From Trichlorobacter ammonificans (GTDB lineage: Bacteria; Desulfobacterota; Desulfuromonadia; Geobacterales; Pseudopelobacteraceae), in assembly GCF_933509905.1 (NCBI RefSeq), contig NZ_OW150024.1:1166001-1230000 (forward strand): a stretch of 64,000 nt of DNA. The letters run 5' to 3'. This document shows, in pieces, positions 1 to 12,220 of the stretch. Under the pieces are notes generated by a model that saw nothing but the letters and a program-made list of their open reading frames with translations, made no database searches and had not been told where the DNA came from. Made by a program: the position numbers and the translations under genes. Positions within the stretch are counted from its first letter, which is position 1. The number at the start of each line of letters is the position of its first letter.

Positions 1-2349
1 CCCCCTGGCCAGCTCTTCGGCACTGCGTACCGACGCGGAGAGCAGCACGCCGATCTCCCGCGAGGGCGGCACTTCCATTTCTCCCCGGATGGTGCGGATG
101 GCGGAGATCACCTCCATGATCTGCTCCATACGGGCCGCTTCGGGCTCAAACTGCCAGTCGTTGCGGAACCGGGGGTAGGGGGCCAGCATGATGGTGTCGG
201 ACCAGGCACCGCCGGAGCCGCGCAGGGCGCAATGCGTCCCCTTGGGCAGGGCTTGCCAGATCTCCTCGGTGATGAACGGCATGATGGGGTGCAGGAGCCG
301 CAGCAGGTGTTCCAGCACGGTCCAGAGCACGTGCTGAACCGTGCCCCGGCGTTCGCTGCCGCCATGCAGGTCCCGCTTGGCCAGCTCCAGGTACCAGTCG
401 CAGAACTCGCTCCAGGTGAACTGGTAGAGAGTCATGGCTGCCTCGTTGAAGCGATACTCCTCTAGGGCACGGTTGGTCTCGCGGACGGTTTCGTTCAGGC
501 GGTGCAGGATCCATTTGTCCGCGTCGGAGAGCCGCTGCGGCTCCAATGCTCCGGTGTCGGGATCGTACCCCTCCAGGTTCATCAGGGTGAAGCGGGCCGC
601 GTTCCAGACCTTGTTGCAGAAGTTGCGGTAGCCGGAAATCCGCTCTTCCGCCAGCTTGATGTCCCGTCCCTGGGCCGCGAAGGCGGCCAGCGTGAAGCGG
701 AAGGCGTCGGTGCCGTACTGGTCGATCACGGTGAGGGGGTCGATGACGTTCCCCTTGGACTTGGACATCTTCTGACCCTGGGCATCCCGCACCAGGGCAT
801 GGATGTAGACGTCCCTGAACGGCACCTGATCCATGAAGTGCAGCCCCATCATCATCATGCGGGCCACCCAGAAGAAGAGGATGTCGAAGCCGGTCACCAG
901 GCAGGCGGTGGGATAGAAGGTGGCCAACTCCGGCGTTTTTTTCGGCCAGCCCATGGTGGAGAAGGGCCACAGCGCCGAGGAGAACCAGGTGTCCAGCACG
1001 TCGGTTTCCTGGCGGATCTCGTCGCTGTTGCAGTGACTGCAGTGGGTGGGGTCCTCCATGGCCACGGTCACCGTGCCGCAGTGGTCGCAGAACCAGGCGG
1101 GAATACGGTGACCCCACCAGATCTGGCGGGAGATGCACCAGTCGCGGATGTTCTCCATCCAGTCGTAGTAGGTGTTTTCCCACTGCTTGGGCAGGATACG
1201 GGTATGGCCGTCCTTCACCGCCGCCAGGGCACGCTCGGCCAGGGGGCCGACCTTCACATACCATTGCAGCGACAGGTACGGCTCCACCACGGTCTTGCAG
1301 CGGTAGCAGCCCCCCACGGACAGGCCGTGGTCGTCGATCTTCTCCAGCAGCCCGGCGGCCTCCAGGTCTTCCACGATCTTCTTGCGGGCGGCAAAACGCT
1401 CCATCCCTTCGTACTGGTGGCCGGCGGCGTTGATCACGCCGGACTCGTCCATGACGTTGATCTTGTCCAGACCGTGCCGCGCCCCCACTTCAAAGTCGTT
1501 GAAGTCGTGGGCCGGGGTGATCTTGACCACGCCGGTGCCGAACTCGCGGTCCACGTAGTCGTCGGCAACCACCGGGATTTCGCGGTTCACCAGCGGCAGC
1601 AGCACCTTGGCGCCATGCAGGTCAGCGTAGCGCTCGTCCTCGGGATGCACCGCCACCGCCGTATCCCCCAGCATGGTTTCCGGGCGGGTGGTGGCCACGG
1701 TGACGAAACGGTCCGGCTGCCCCACCACCGGGTAACGGATATGCCAGAGATACCCCTTCTTCTCTTCGTGCTCCACCTCGATATCGGAGAGAGCGGTGTG
1801 GCAACGGGGGCACCAGTTGATCAAGCGGTTGTCGCGGTAGATCAAGCCGTCCTCAAACAGCTTCACAAAGACGGTGCGCACCGCTTTGGACAGCCCCTCG
1901 TCCATGGTGAAGCGTTCGCGTCCCCAGTCGCAGGAGGCGCCCAGGCGCTTCAACTGGCCGATGATCTGGCCGCCGGATTCCGCTTTCCACTGCCAGACCC
2001 GCTCGATAAACGCTTCGCGTCCTAGGTCGTGACGGTCCGTACCTTCAGCAACAAGCTGACGCTCCACCACGTTCTGGGTGGCGATACCGGCATGGTCGGT
2101 GCCGGGCATCCAGAGTACGTTGTGCCCCTGCATCCGCTTCCAGCGGCAGAGGATATCCTGGAGGGTGTTGTTGAGGGCATGGCCCATGTGCAGGGCGCCG
2201 GTGACGTTGGGGGGGGGGATGACGATACTGTAGGCCGGCTTCTCCGACTGGCCGGCGGCGCTGAAACAGCCCTTGTTCAGCCACTCCCGGTAGCGGCGTT
2301 GCTCTACATCGTGGGGTTCGTACCCTTTGGCGAGTTCTCTGGTTTCCAT
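1..2349 (-). CDS. valS: Valyl-tRNA synthetase (3' end beyond window)
   Basis: Cytosolic class I aminoacyl-tRNA synthetase that charges tRNA-Val. Translation from the ATG at 2349 runs without a stop to base 1, giving 783 visible codons; the C-terminal part lies outside the window. The HIGH-type motif reads HMGH at residues 54-57 after [10 protein letters not shown], and the KMSKS motif is at about residues 527-531 (QKMSKSKGN). Between them lies the CP1 editing region, with the [17 protein letters not shown] segment near residue 225. A CxxC pair (WCPRC) is also present. The start [12 protein letters not shown] is the usual ValS N-terminus. A good promoter lies about 50 bases upstream. The missing portion should hold the rest of the anticodon-binding domain and the C-terminal coiled coil. 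Confidence 0.97.
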   Translation of the reverse strand, partial: METRELAKGYEPHDVEQRRYREWLNKGCFSAAGQSEKPAYSIVIPPPNVTGALHMGHALNNTLQDILCRWKRMQGHNVLWMPGTDHAGIATQNVVERQLVAEGTDRHDLGREAFIERVWQWKAESGGQIIGQLKRLGASCDWGRERFTMDEGLSKAVRTVFVKLFEDGLIYRDNRLINWCPRCHTALSDIEVEHEEKKGYLWHIRYPVVGQPDRFVTVATTRPETMLGDTAVAVHPEDERYADLHGAKVLLPLVNREIPVVADDYVDREFGTGVVKITPAHDFNDFEVGARHGLDKINVMDESGVINAAGHQYEGMERFAARKKIVEDLEAAGLLEKIDDHGLSVGGCYRCKTVVEPYLSLQWYVKVGPLAERALAAVKDGHTRILPKQWENTYYDWMENIRDWCISRQIWWGHRIPAWFCDHCGTVTVAMEDPTHCSHCNSDEIRQETDVLDTWFSSALWPFSTMGWPKKTPELATFYPTACLVTGFDILFFWVARMMMMGLHFMDQVPFRDVYIHALVRDAQGQKMSKSKGNVIDPLTVIDQYGTDAFRFTLAAFAAQGRDIKLAEERISGYRNFCNKVWNAARFTLMNLEGYDPDTGALEPQRLSDADKWILHRLNETVRETNRALEEYRFNEAAMTLYQFTWSEFCDWYLELAKRDLHGGSERRGTVQHVLWTVLEHLLRLLHPIMPFITEEIWQALPKGTHCALRGSGGAWSDTIMLAPYPRFRNDWQFEPEAARMEQIMEVISAIRTIRGEMEVPPSREIGVLLSASVRSAEELARG

Positions 2350-2398
2350 TGTGTTCCATCCTGTCCGTGGCGCAGGTAGTCAGCAACAAAGATCGAAC

Positions 2399-2427
2399 AC
2401 TATATCCCGGTATCCACTCCGGGTCAA
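2399..2427 (-). promoter_or_regulatory. Putative sigma-70 promoter of valS
   Basis: On the minus strand TTGACC is followed by a 17-base spacer and TATAGT, close to consensus at both boxes. Transcription would start near 2392, leaving a leader of about 43 bases before the valS ATG. Assigned by eye. Confidence 0.65.
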
Positions 2428-2573
2428 GATGCGCTTCCCCGGCCGTTTGACTGCGATTGACATTGACATTCCGCTTGATAAGGTACAGATAGTGCAGTAG
2501 GAAATTAAGATGTAAATAGTCCTCTATTGGGGCCGGCCGGCGACGGGCCACCCGTTCGTTGTATGAGGGTGCA

Positions 2574-5500
2574 ATGACCATGATCGCGCAGTACATTCTT
2601 TACACCCTGCTGGGGTGCAGTCTCTACTGGCTGATCCGGCGCCCCTGGGCCGTCGATCGGGACGGGGTAGGGGGGAGTGGTGCCGGCCTGTTTCCGCTGC
2701 TCCTCGTGGTGGTACTGCTGGGCGGTCTGGCCGGTTCCCTGTGGAACCGTTCCGTTGTCGACCGTTTCATGCGGGAAGAGCTGCTGCGCCACGCTGCCGG
2801 CGTTGCCGGCACCATTGCTCCCGAACGTATCCAGTCCCTGGCCTTTTCCACCGCCGATCGCACCCATCCCGAATTCCGGCAACTGGCGCAGCAGATGAGC
2901 GCCTACGTCCGTCTCCTGCGCTGCCGCAGCATCTACAGCATGGTTCAGCGGAACAACGTCATACTGTTCGGACCGGAGAGCCTGAGTCCCGACGACCCGC
3001 TGGCATCGGCGCCGGGAACCGTGTATCGACAGCCTCCCGCCGAACTGCTCGAGGTCTTTGCCACCGGCGAAGCCCGCACCATCGGTCCCTTCAGGGATGA
3101 ATACGGGAGCTTCGTCAGTGCCTTTGCGGCGCTGCCGGACCGCCGTACCGGCCGACCCGTGCTGGTGGTGGGGATCGACATCGTTTCCGACGACTGGCAG
3201 CGTGAACTGTTGGAAGCCGCCCGCGGACCGCTGATCTATGCCCAGTTACTGGCGCTGCTGCTCCTGCTCGGCCGCTACCTCCTGGTCCGCCGGGACCGGC
3301 TGCCCCCGGCACGCCGTCATCAGTTGCGCCACCTCGAACTGCTGCTGACGGCCTGCCTCACCATCAGCGCCACTCTCTTCACGTCCCTGCTGGCGCACCA
3401 GTTCGAAGTCCGTTTCCTGCGACAACTGTTCCAGCGTTTTGCCTACGGTCAGGCGCTTGCCGTAGAGGACACGCTACGGCTGGTACGGGAGCAGGTGGCC
3501 GGCCTGGCACGCCTGATGGAGGCGAGCGACGAGGTGACCAGCCGGGAGTTCGCCAGCTATACCCGGCCGCTTCTGAACAGTACCGCCATCGGCTATTTCG
3601 CCTGGGCGCCCCGCGACAGGAATGGTCGCGACCCGCAGCGCGTTTTGGTACACTATCTGGAGTCGCAGACAATCGACCGCAGAGCGCCAGCCGGCAACCT
3701 GGCCCGGCTGGCGCCGTACCGGGCCGCCCTGGAGACTGCCGCCCGAACCGGGCTCTGCGTGGCTACTGACCCCATTGCAACTGAAAGCCTGGAGCGCGGC
3801 CAGCCTGAAGTGGCGGTGGTTATGCCGGTCTTCGCACGGACCCAGGTGCACTCCCACCGGATCGAGGGGTTCATTCTGGCCTCTCTCACGCCGCAAACCG
3901 TGCTGGCCGTGACGCTGCACCGCTCTCTGCTGGGGCAGTTGCCGCTTCATGCTACGTTCTATCAGCTCGATCAGTTCAACGAGCCGTTGCTGCTGGCCGC
4001 GCAGCCGCACCCGGAGTCTGCCGGGGTACCGCTGACGCCGGAGCCGATTCCCGGAAGGGCATTGACGGCCCGCTATCCCCTGTTTATCTACGGTCAGGCA
4101 TACGCCGTGGTCATGGAGCCCTCCCAGGTGTTTCGTGATGCCTATCCGGCCCGTGCCGGTCTGCTGGTGGGAGGGATCGGCCTGCTGATCACCCTGGGGC
4201 TCTGTTTGCTCATCAACCTGGTGATACGGCGGCGGAGCTACCTTGAAGAGCAGGTCCGGCAGCGCACCGCGCAGCTGGCCGAATTTGCCGGACGACTGGA
4301 GCTGAAGAACGTGGAACTGGACGACGCCCTGCTGCGGGCTGAAGCTGCCAGCCGCGCCAAGAGCAGCTTCCTGGCCACCATGAGCCACGAAATCCGCACG
4401 CCGATGAACGGGGTGATCGGCATGACCGGCCTGCTGCTGGACAGCAGCCTCACCACCGAGCAGCGCCGGTATGCCGAGGTCGTGCGTACCAGCAGCGAAT
4501 CCCTGCTGGCCATCATCAACGATATCCTGGATTTTTCCAAGATCGAGGCCGGCTGCATGAGTCTTGAGCTGGTGCCGTTCAGCCTCCGGACCCTGGTGGA
4601 GGAGACCGTCCAGCTGCTGGCGGTGCGTGCGTGGGAAAAGGGGCTGAACCTGGTCTGTACGGTGGCGCCGGAGGTGCCGGAGCTGCTGGAGGGGGACCCG
4701 GGCAGGCTGCGGCAGGTCCTGCTCAATCTGGGAGGGAACGCCGTCAAGTTCACCAAAACGGGAGAAATCCGGATCAGCGTCTCCGCACCGGAGGAGCGGG
4801 AGGGGCTGGTCAGGCTCCACGTTCGGGTGGAAGATACCGGCATCGGCATTCCGCCGGAGGTTGTTTCCCGGCTCTTTACCCCCTTTACCCAGGCGGACAA
4901 CTCCACCACCCGCACCTATGGCGGTACCGGACTGGGACTGGCCATCTGCCGGCAACTGGTGGAGTTGATGGGGGGGGAGATTGGAGCGGAAAGCCAGCCG
5001 GAGCGGGGCTCCACCTTTTGGTTCACCCTGTGGCTGGCGCGGGCAGCGGAGGCGGACTGTCGCGACGGCCGGGAAAACGGGGCGGCCGGTCTTTCCGACA
5101 ATGTACCGGACGCCGCCGCCGATCCCCGCTTGGCCGCGTTCCGGCAGCAGTTCCGTATCCTGGTGGCGGAGGACAATCAGGTCAACCAGCAGGTGGCCCT
5201 GTCAATCCTGCGGCGGCTCGGCTACCGGGCCGACACGGTGGGCAACGGCTACGAGGCCCTGGAGGCGTTGCGCACCGTCAGTTACGACCTGGTGCTGATG
5301 GATTTCCACATGCCGCTGCTGGATGGCGTCGAAACCACCCTGCGGCTGCGCCGTCCCGAGTCCGGTGTGCTCAACCCGGACCTGCCGGTCATCGCCATGA
5401 CCGCCAGTGTTCTGCAGGAAGATCGCGAACGCTGCCTGGGGGTCGGCATGAACGACTACCTGCCCAAGCCGGTTCGCCCCCGGGATCTCGAAGAGGTGTT

Positions 5501-5984
5501 GGCAAAATGGCTTCACGGACCGGACGGAGCATCCCGGCGGTCCGTGAAGCCGTCGGCTGAAGAGGTTGCGGCGGCGACGTCTTCCGCTGTTCCGGCCATT
5601 TCCGATGCTGCTGCCGGCAACGACGGTGCCGTGGCGTTCAACTGCGAGGAATTTCTGGAGCGGATGGGGGGAGAACCGTCGTTCCTGCCGCCCCTGGTGG
5701 AGGTGTTCCTCACCACGGTGCCGCAGCAGGTGCAGGAGTTGGAACAGCTTCTGGCTGCGGGAGAGCACGCTACTGCCCACCGGGTTGCCCACACTATCCG
5801 GGGAGCGGCCGGCAACATGGGGGCGGAACTGCTCCAGCAGGTCGCCGCACAGATGGAACGGGCGGGCAAGAATGGCGATTTCGAGCGGATGAAGCGGCTG
5901 CTGCCGTCACTGCGGCAGCAGCTCGAACGTACGGTACAGGCGATGCAGGAGGTGGTGGAGCGGGCGGAAATCGGGCCCGCCTGA
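2574..5984 (+). CDS. Membrane hybrid histidine kinase (CHASE-type sensor, HisKA, HATPase, REC, HPt)
   Basis: About 1136 residues. The N-terminus has a membrane segment, a second one at about 35-50 ([15 protein letters not shown]), an extracytoplasmic stretch of about 170 residues, two further segments near 225-270, and a second extracytoplasmic region resembling CHASE (GYFAWAPR). A last segment near 535 leads into the kinase. The HisKA motif is [14 protein letters not shown], followed by an HATPase domain ([16 protein letters not shown]). One receiver domain has the phosphoacceptor Asp in [10 protein letters not shown]-terminal HPt domain has its His in [10 protein letters not shown], about 64 residues from the end. 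A full internal phosphorelay is therefore encoded. No cognate regulator gene is adjacent. An ATG at 2580 is an alternative start with better spacing to GAGGG at 2565. The stop codon abuts the stop of the convergent lhgO. Confidence 0.9.
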   Translation: MTMIAQYILYTLLGCSLYWLIRRPWAVDRDGVGGSGAGLFPLLLVVVLLGGLAGSLWNRSVVDRFMREELLRHAAGVAGTIAPERIQSLAFSTADRTHPEFRQLAQQMSAYVRLLRCRSIYSMVQRNNVILFGPESLSPDDPLASAPGTVYRQPPAELLEVFATGEARTIGPFRDEYGSFVSAFAALPDRRTGRPVLVVGIDIVSDDWQRELLEAARGPLIYAQLLALLLLLGRYLLVRRDRLPPARRHQLRHLELLLTACLTISATLFTSLLAHQFEVRFLRQLFQRFAYGQALAVEDTLRLVREQVAGLARLMEASDEVTSREFASYTRPLLNSTAIGYFAWAPRDRNGRDPQRVLVHYLESQTIDRRAPAGNLARLAPYRAALETAARTGLCVATDPIATESLERGQPEVAVVMPVFARTQVHSHRIEGFILASLTPQTVLAVTLHRSLLGQLPLHATFYQLDQFNEPLLLAAQPHPESAGVPLTPEPIPGRALTARYPLFIYGQAYAVVMEPSQVFRDAYPARAGLLVGGIGLLITLGLCLLINLVIRRRSYLEEQVRQRTAQLAEFAGRLELKNVELDDALLRAEAASRAKSSFLATMSHEIRTPMNGVIGMTGLLLDSSLTTEQRRYAEVVRTSSESLLAIINDILDFSKIEAGCMSLELVPFSLRTLVEETVQLLAVRAWEKGLNLVCTVAPEVPELLEGDPGRLRQVLLNLGGNAVKFTKTGEIRISVSAPEEREGLVRLHVRVEDTGIGIPPEVVSRLFTPFTQADNSTTRTYGGTGLGLAICRQLVELMGGEIGAESQPERGSTFWFTLWLARAAEADCRDGRENGAAGLSDNVPDAAADPRLAAFRQQFRILVAEDNQVNQQVALSILRRLGYRADTVGNGYEALEALRTVSYDLVLMDFHMPLLDGVETTLRLRRPESGVLNPDLPVIAMTASVLQEDRERCLGVGMNDYLPKPVRPRDLEEVLAKWLHGPDGASRRSVKPSAEEVAAATSSAVPAISDAAAGNDGAVAFNCEEFLERMGGEPSFLPPLVEVFLTTVPQQVQELEQLLAAGEHATAHRVAHTIRGAAGNMGAELLQQVAAQMERAGKNGDFERMKRLLPSLRQQLERTVQAMQEVVERAEIGPA

Positions 5985-7205
5985 TCAGGGGGCGGCCGAC
6001 GGGGCCAGATGGTGCTCCACCACCCAGGCGGCAAAGGGAAAACTGCAGGTAAAGGCCGGGGACACGGCATTGAGAATATGGATGCTGCTGCCATCCCCCT
6101 CCACCGTGAAGTCCATGACCAGCTCCTTGGTTTCCGTATTCAGGAGTTGCGCCCTGATGCCGGGCCTGCTCCACTGGTTGAACCCGGCAGGGTCGATCTC
6201 CTTCACCATCTTCGTTGCCAGGCCGGTGAAATAGCTCCGGTCGTACTTCTTCAGCTCCCCCAGGGCCAGGGAGCGGAAGCCGAAACTGTCCGCCAGGAAC
6301 AGCCGCGACTCCCAGCCGATGATCTCCAGCAGCTCCCCCAGGCTGAAATGCTCCAGCCCTGTATAGTTCTGCCGCCAGAAGGCCGGAATGGCCGTGGGGC
6401 CGATCTTGACCGTGCCGTCCACGGTCACGGTGTAATGTACCCCTAAAAACGGGTTCTGCAGGTTGGGCACCGGGTAGATGTTGGTGCGCACCGGTTTGTC
6501 CTGCCCGGTGTACTTGAGGTAGATCCCCTTGAACGGGATGATGGTGTACTGCTGCGAAAAACCGTACTCACGGGCGATCCGGTCGGCGTAGAGACCGGCG
6601 GCGTTGATGGTCATGCCGGCTTCGATCACCCTGCCGCCGCTGGTGACCACGGCCCGGTCCCCCTGGCGCCGCAGGTACCCCTGGTTGAACAGGAAACGGA
6701 CCCCGGCAGCTTCCAGGTCCTCCTTCAGGGCGTGGCAGACCTGCACCGGGTCAACGGTGGCGGTGGTCGGTGAGTACAGCGCAATCTGCGTGGTCCGGGC
6801 ATTGGGATCGATCTCCGCCAGTTCCTGTTCGTCGATGATCCGCACCTCCACGCCGTTTCGCTCCCCCCGGCGCTGCAGCTCCCTGATCCCCTCGATCTCG
6901 TGTTCATCGGAGGCAACCACCACCTTGTGACATTCGTTGATGGCCAGCCCCCGCGCTTTGACGTACTCCTTCACCAGCCGGTTGCCGTCCCGGGTGAAGC
7001 GGGCCTTCAGCGAATCGGCGGTGTAGTAGAACCCGGCGTGCAGCACCCCGCTGTTGCGGCCGCTGCCGTGGAAGGCCACGTCCGGCTCCTTCTCGATTAT
7101 CAGGATATCTGCGGCGGGAAAACGGGACTTCAGCTCGCGGGCCAGGGCCAGGCCGATGATACCGGCCCCGATGATCAGGTAATCGGCGCGCAGGGTGGGC
7201 GTCAC
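5985..7205 (-). CDS. lhgO: L-2-hydroxyglutarate oxidase (FAD-dependent)
   Basis: 406 residues, the usual length for LhgO. It oxidises L-2-hydroxyglutarate to 2-oxoglutarate and passes electrons to oxygen or the quinone pool. The FAD-binding Rossmann motif is at the N-terminus ([16 protein letters not shown]), followed by the family signature [16 protein letters not shown] near residues 45-60 and the C-terminal RPGIRAQL segment. The start is a GTG whose bases overlap the TGA of the upstream pabA gene (GTGA), so the two genes are probably translationally coupled. Related FAD-dependent dehydrogenases exist, but the signatures fit LhgO well. Its link with pabA has no obvious pathway logic. Confidence 0.88.
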   Translation of the reverse strand: MTPTLRADYLIIGAGIIGLALARELKSRFPAADILIIEKEPDVAFHGSGRNSGVLHAGFYYTADSLKARFTRDGNRLVKEYVKARGLAINECHKVVVASDEHEIEGIRELQRRGERNGVEVRIIDEQELAEIDPNARTTQIALYSPTTATVDPVQVCHALKEDLEAAGVRFLFNQGYLRRQGDRAVVTSGGRVIEAGMTINAAGLYADRIAREYGFSQQYTIIPFKGIYLKYTGQDKPVRTNIYPVPNLQNPFLGVHYTVTVDGTVKIGPTAIPAFWRQNYTGLEHFSLGELLEIIGWESRLFLADSFGFRSLALGELKKYDRSYFTGLATKMVKEIDPAGFNQWSRPGIRAQLLNTETKELVMDFTVEGDGSSIHILNAVSPAFTCSFPFAAWVVEHHLAPSAAP

Positions 7206-7789
7206 AGCCGTACCGGATGTTGGCGGGAGAGGGTGAGGAAATTGTTCAGCAGTTCCATCCCCCCCTCGGTCAGGATCGATTCCGGGTGGAACTGCACCCC
7301 CCAGACCGGCAGATGCTTGTGACGCATCCCCATGATCTCGCCGTTCTCCACCCAGGCGGTCACCTCCAGGCAGTCCGGCAAGCTGGAGCGCTCCACCACC
7401 AGGGAGTGGTAGCGGGTGGCGTTGAACGGGTTGGGCAGCCCGGAGAACAACTCCTTGCCGTCGTGGTGGATCGGCGAGGTTTTGCCGTGCATGAGCGACA
7501 CGCTGCGCACCACCTTCCCGCCGAAGGCGCTACCTATGGACTGATGCCCCAGGCAGACCCCCAGCAGCGGAATCTTTCCGGCATACTCGCGGATGGCGGC
7601 CACGGAGATACCGGCCTCCTCCGGCGAGCAGGGACCGGGGGAGACCACGATCCGCTCGGGTTTGAGGGCTGCGATATCGGCAACGCCGATCTCGTCGTTG
7701 CGCACCACTTTCACCTCTTCGCCCAACTGGGCCAGGTACTGGACGATGTTGTAGGTAAAGGAGTCGTAATTATCGATCATGAGCAGCAT
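7202..7789 (-). CDS. pabA: Glutamine amidotransferase, aminodeoxychorismate/anthranilate synthase component II
   Basis: 195 residues, full length for a TrpG/PabA class I glutamine amidotransferase. It releases ammonia from glutamine for a chorismate-using partner (PabB or TrpE). The nucleophile is Cys79 in LLGVCLGHQ and the catalytic His/Glu pair is in [20 protein letters not shown] is the classic N-terminus. MHGKTSPI and RYHSLVV favour the PabA side of the family, but TrpG cannot be excluded from sequence alone. No component I gene is in the window, so the subunit is orphaned. It is the first gene of a two-gene unit with lhgO, overlapping by 4 bases. Confidence 0.88.
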   Translation of the reverse strand: MLLMIDNYDSFTYNIVQYLAQLGEEVKVVRNDEIGVADIAALKPERIVVSPGPCSPEEAGISVAAIREYAGKIPLLGVCLGHQSIGSAFGGKVVRSVSLMHGKTSPIHHDGKELFSGLPNPFNATRYHSLVVERSSLPDCLEVTAWVENGEIMGMRHKHLPVWGVQFHPESILTEGGMELLNNFLTLSRQHPVRL

Positions 7790-7895
7790 AACAATACCTA
7801 TGTGTGTGATCTCAGTATGTGATGTTTGTTGGGCTTCAAGAGTCTAGCCGCACTGGCACCCGCTTTTTCCAGCAGTGTGCTGCAGCCGGAAACAG

Positions 7896-7925
7896 AATAT
7901 AGCCTTGTTTGTACGACAAACTCAA
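7896..7925 (-). promoter_or_regulatory. Putative pabA-lhgO promoter with palindrome in the spacer
   Basis: On the minus strand TTGAGT, an 18-base spacer and TATATT form a possible sigma-70 promoter about 100 bases upstream of pabA. The spacer region holds a perfect 6-3-6 palindrome (GTTTGT-CGT-ACAAAC, 7907-7921), a natural position for a repressor or a MerR-like regulator. The remaining stretch 7790-8102 has no credible gene; the frames across it are not gene-like. Confidence 0.35.
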
Positions 7926-8102
7926 CTAAAGCCGACAAAGGACTACCCGGAATCAGTCTTGGCATCTGGATATTTATGTTTCTGTTTCGGCGGATTCTCA
8001 TGCCGGAGTGTACAAACAGAGAGAATGGACGTCCTGAAGTGACGGAGAACCGGACAGCCGGGCGGGGCGGGAAAGTCGGCGATTTTCCGGAGGAAGAGCA
8101 TG

Positions 8103-8837
8103 TTACATGCTGTCCGTCAGTTCCTTCTGTCGGCCCGCGGGCTGCTTGGCGCCGGTCAGGCGCTCGATGAACTGCGATATCCGCTGCTGGTCTTCCTTAA
8201 GGATGTCGATGAAACGGTGGCCGCATTGGAATTTTTCATTATCCTGGGAGCGCTTCTGCCAGATCAGTTCGGCCACGGCGTTGACCGGCGGGTTGCCGTC
8301 CTGCAGGTCCACCACCACCAGCGAGAGGCTGGTGGGTTCCTGGGTCATGTCGAACCGGATGCCGCCGACGCTGATGTTCAACTCGGTTTCCAGCATTTTC
8401 AGGCGGGGCGGGTTGGGCTGGCGCAGATCGGCGGAAATCCGCCGCCACTCCTTGCGGAACGCCTCCAGAGACGATTTCTGCGAGACGTGCAGCAGCGGCA
8501 GGGTGGTGTCGGCCCGGGGTGACTGACGGCGCTGGTAGACGGAAAGGTCACCCACGGGCTTGAGCACGATGGAGTCCGGAGTGGGCGGCTCCTGCAGCTC
8601 CGCCCGCAACTGGATGCCCATCCCCAGGGACTCGGTGGTCAGTTTGAACTGCATGCCGTGCCGAAAGGCCGTGGTGTCGCCGGAGAAGAGACGATAGGGG
8701 GTCTTCAGGGTCAGTCGGTCGTCAAGGCAGGAAAGCACCTGCCCGGTGAACGAATTGTAGACCTCCTGGTCCCGTTCGTCGGATATGTTGATCAGAAAGA
8801 CCTTCTGGCCTCGTCCGAAATACTTGTCGTAATGCAT
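8103..8837 (-). CDS. PilZ domain protein (c-di-GMP receptor)
   Basis: 244 residues. The C-terminal half carries the PilZ c-di-GMP signature: an RxxxR-like motif (QRRQSPR, near residue 105) followed by NISVGGIRF near residue 155, matching the [D/N]xSxxG box. The N-terminal 95 residues (GQKVFLINISD, TLKTPYRLFSGD) resemble the YcgR-N/PilZN-type beta barrel often found ahead of PilZ. No signal peptide or membrane segment is present, so it is cytoplasmic. It lies 25 bases downstream of ettA on the same strand and may share its transcript. The output (motility, pili, exopolysaccharide) cannot be told from sequence. Confidence 0.85.
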   Translation of the reverse strand: MHYDKYFGRGQKVFLINISDERDQEVYNSFTGQVLSCLDDRLTLKTPYRLFSGDTTAFRHGMQFKLTTESLGMGIQLRAELQEPPTPDSIVLKPVGDLSVYQRRQSPRADTTLPLLHVSQKSSLEAFRKEWRRISADLRQPNPPRLKMLETELNISVGGIRFDMTQEPTSLSLVVVDLQDGNPPVNAVAELIWQKRSQDNEKFQCGHRFIDILKEDQQRISQFIERLTGAKQPAGRQKELTDSM

Positions 8838-8862
8838 CAGCAGCTCCGGCGCTGACTCAGTG

Positions 8863-10542
<1,680 letters not shown>

Positions 10543-10571
10543 TCGTGCAATGCCTCCTGAAAATGAAGTGT

Positions 10572-10602
10572 TTTATATGGCATGGTCCGGCAGTGCTGTC
10601 AA
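10572..10602 (-). promoter_or_regulatory. Putative sigma-70 promoter of ettA
   Basis: On the minus strand TTGACA is followed by a 19-base spacer and TATAAA (or CATATA with 17 bases). It lies about 30 bases upstream of the ettA start codon. Confidence 0.55.
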
Positions 10603-10762
10603 TCACTTAGCAGCGCTGCTACGGGTCATCTGTGGGATACCGTTCAAGACCCGCTGCCGGGAGCCCGGAACTGTGGTATACAACGTACGCAGGAACCGGT
10701 CACTGTCGGCGCTGTCCGCAGCGCGACCGACCGGGCGATGGCCATCGAGGAGGAGTCACGCT

Positions 10763-11473
10763 ATGAAAACAACACTGCTCGGACTGATTCTGGCTGCGCT
10801 TATGGCATCCCTGCCGCTTTTGTCCGTGGGCACGGCCCAGGCCCTGGACTGTGGCGGCCCCGGCACGCAGCAGACCGCGGCAGCCTACCGCAGCAGCAGC
10901 GGCGAACGACTGGACGCCTGCTTCGACCGGGCGGCAGAGCGGGTAACCCTGCGGATGCCGGATGGTCGTACCGTTACCCTGCCGCTGGCCCCGTCGGCCT
11001 CGGGCGCCCGTTACGGCAGCGGGCAGGAGGTGTTCTGGGAGCACCAGGGGACCGGTCGCTACTTTAGCGGCGAAACATTGCTTTTTGAAGGGACGGTCGT
11101 TGATACCGCCGACGGCTACCGGAACGGGGTGGTGGTCAAGGAGCTGGTCAGGACCGGGGTCACTGCCGATGGCCGGAAGATCGCCTATCCGGTGACCGAA
11201 AAGCCGGAGGTGACGGCGCTGCTGGTGGAGTTGCCGCCGGGGAGCGAGACCGGCTGGCACAAACATCCGGTGCCGGTCCACGCCTATCTGCTGGGCGGCA
11301 GCCTGAAGGTGGAACTGGCCGGGGGCAGGACGGTGCAGTACAAGGCGGGCGAGGTCATTATCGAGGTGGTGAACACGCTGCATAACGGGCGTACCGTCGG
11401 TATCGAGCCGGCCCGCCTGATTGTGTTCTACCTGGGGGTGCAGGGAACGCCCGCGGTGGTTCGGGTGCCATGA
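10763..11473 (+). CDS. Secreted MliC-like domain fused to a cupin domain
   Basis: 236 residues from the ATG at 10763 (GGAGG-type ribosome site at 10750; longer upstream frames lack one). A signal peptide ends near AQALDC. Residues about 38-112 match the MliC/PliC C-type lysozyme inhibitor fold signature: DGRTVTLPL, then SASGARY, then a conserved FW (VFWEHQGTG). Residues about 118-230 form a single cupin barrel, with metal-ligand candidates in GWHKHPVPVH and a late His in NTLHNGR. The acidic residue of cupin motif 1 is replaced by His. MliC proteins act in the envelope against host-type lysozyme; the cupin could bind a metal or small ligand. The downstream deaminase overlaps or abuts its stop. 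Domain assignments are by motif only. Confidence 0.75.
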   Translation: MKTTLLGLILAALMASLPLLSVGTAQALDCGGPGTQQTAAAYRSSSGERLDACFDRAAERVTLRMPDGRTVTLPLAPSASGARYGSGQEVFWEHQGTGRYFSGETLLFEGTVVDTADGYRNGVVVKELVRTGVTADGRKIAYPVTEKPEVTALLVELPPGSETGWHKHPVPVHAYLLGGSLKVELAGGRTVQYKAGEVIIEVVNTLHNGRTVGIEPARLIVFYLGVQGTPAVVRVP

Positions 11474-11493
11474 TGACAGCAGGGGATGGATAT

Positions 11494-12075
11494 ATGGCCG
11501 GATGTGAAAACGGGCTGGTACGTTCGCTCGAAGTCAGGCTGCCGGACTGGGTGGCGGAGCTGCTGAGCGGAGCGGAGCGCTATCCCGATGACGCAGCCCG
11601 GATGGGGCTGGCGGTGGCGCTGGCCGACCGCAACGTCACGGAAGGGGGCGGCCCCTTTGGCGCGGCGATCTTCGACCATACCAGCGGCCGGCCGGTCGGG
11701 GTCGGCATGAACCTGGTGCTGCCGGCCGGCAATTCGACGCTCCATGCCGAAATGGTGGCGATCATGGCGGCCGAGGCGGCCGTCGGCAGCCACACCCTGG
11801 CGCAGGCAGGGCGGTACGAGCTGTTCACCTCCTGCGCTCCCTGCGCCATGTGCCTGGGGGGGATACTCTGGAGCGGCGTGGAACGGCTGGTCTGCGCCGC
11901 CGACGCGGAGGATGCCCGCCGGATCGGTTTCGATGAGGGACCGGTTTTCGAAGAGTCGTACCGCTACCTGGAGGAGCGTGGGATCGAGGTAGTGCGGGGA
12001 TTCATGCGTGAGGCGGGCAGGGCGGTGCTGGAGCGCTATGCAGCCTTGGGGGGGCGGATTTACAACGGACGCTGA
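11494..12075 (+). CDS. Nucleoside/guanine deaminase-type zinc enzyme
   Basis: 193 residues from ATG 11494, which has AGGGGATGG before it; an ATG at 11470 overlapping the cupin stop is an alternative start. It is a cytidine-deaminase-fold hydrolase. The zinc His and catalytic Glu are in TLHAEMVAI, and the zinc cysteines are in SCAPCAMCLGGILW. The first conserved block is GGGPFGAAIFD. The GPFGA and CAMC patterns and the FDEG segment place it with guanine deaminase/tRNA-deaminase-like proteins, but substrate cannot be fixed. A canonical tRNA adenosine deaminase TadA would be shorter and more basic. It probably forms a two-gene unit with the MliC-cupin gene. Confidence 0.85.
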   Translation: MAGCENGLVRSLEVRLPDWVAELLSGAERYPDDAARMGLAVALADRNVTEGGGPFGAAIFDHTSGRPVGVGMNLVLPAGNSTLHAEMVAIMAAEAAVGSHTLAQAGRYELFTSCAPCAMCLGGILWSGVERLVCAADAEDARRIGFDEGPVFEESYRYLEERGIEVVRGFMREAGRAVLERYAALGGRIYNGR

Positions 12076-12220
12076 GCCCTCATCTGTCGCTCTTTGGGGC
12101 GTCGGCGCTCTTTTTCAGCTGATGACGCCACCGGTTATGCTATACAACGGGAACCCCGTGCGCCTGCGGCTGGCCGCATATCCCGTTTCAGGCGTGCGAA
12201 CAGGCTGGAAAGGATACGAA

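Noticed and set aside
502-2025. Long open frame antisense to valS
   Set aside because: It mirrors the valS reading frame in GC-rich DNA, and its protein is a Gly/His/Val-rich string with no family motifs. The same holds for the frames opposite ettA, asmA, the helicase, the LuxC fusion and the cytochromes.
7826-8170. Possible gene in the pabA-PilZ gap
   Set aside because: The frame has no ribosome site, its protein lacks family features, and it overlaps the PilZ gene.
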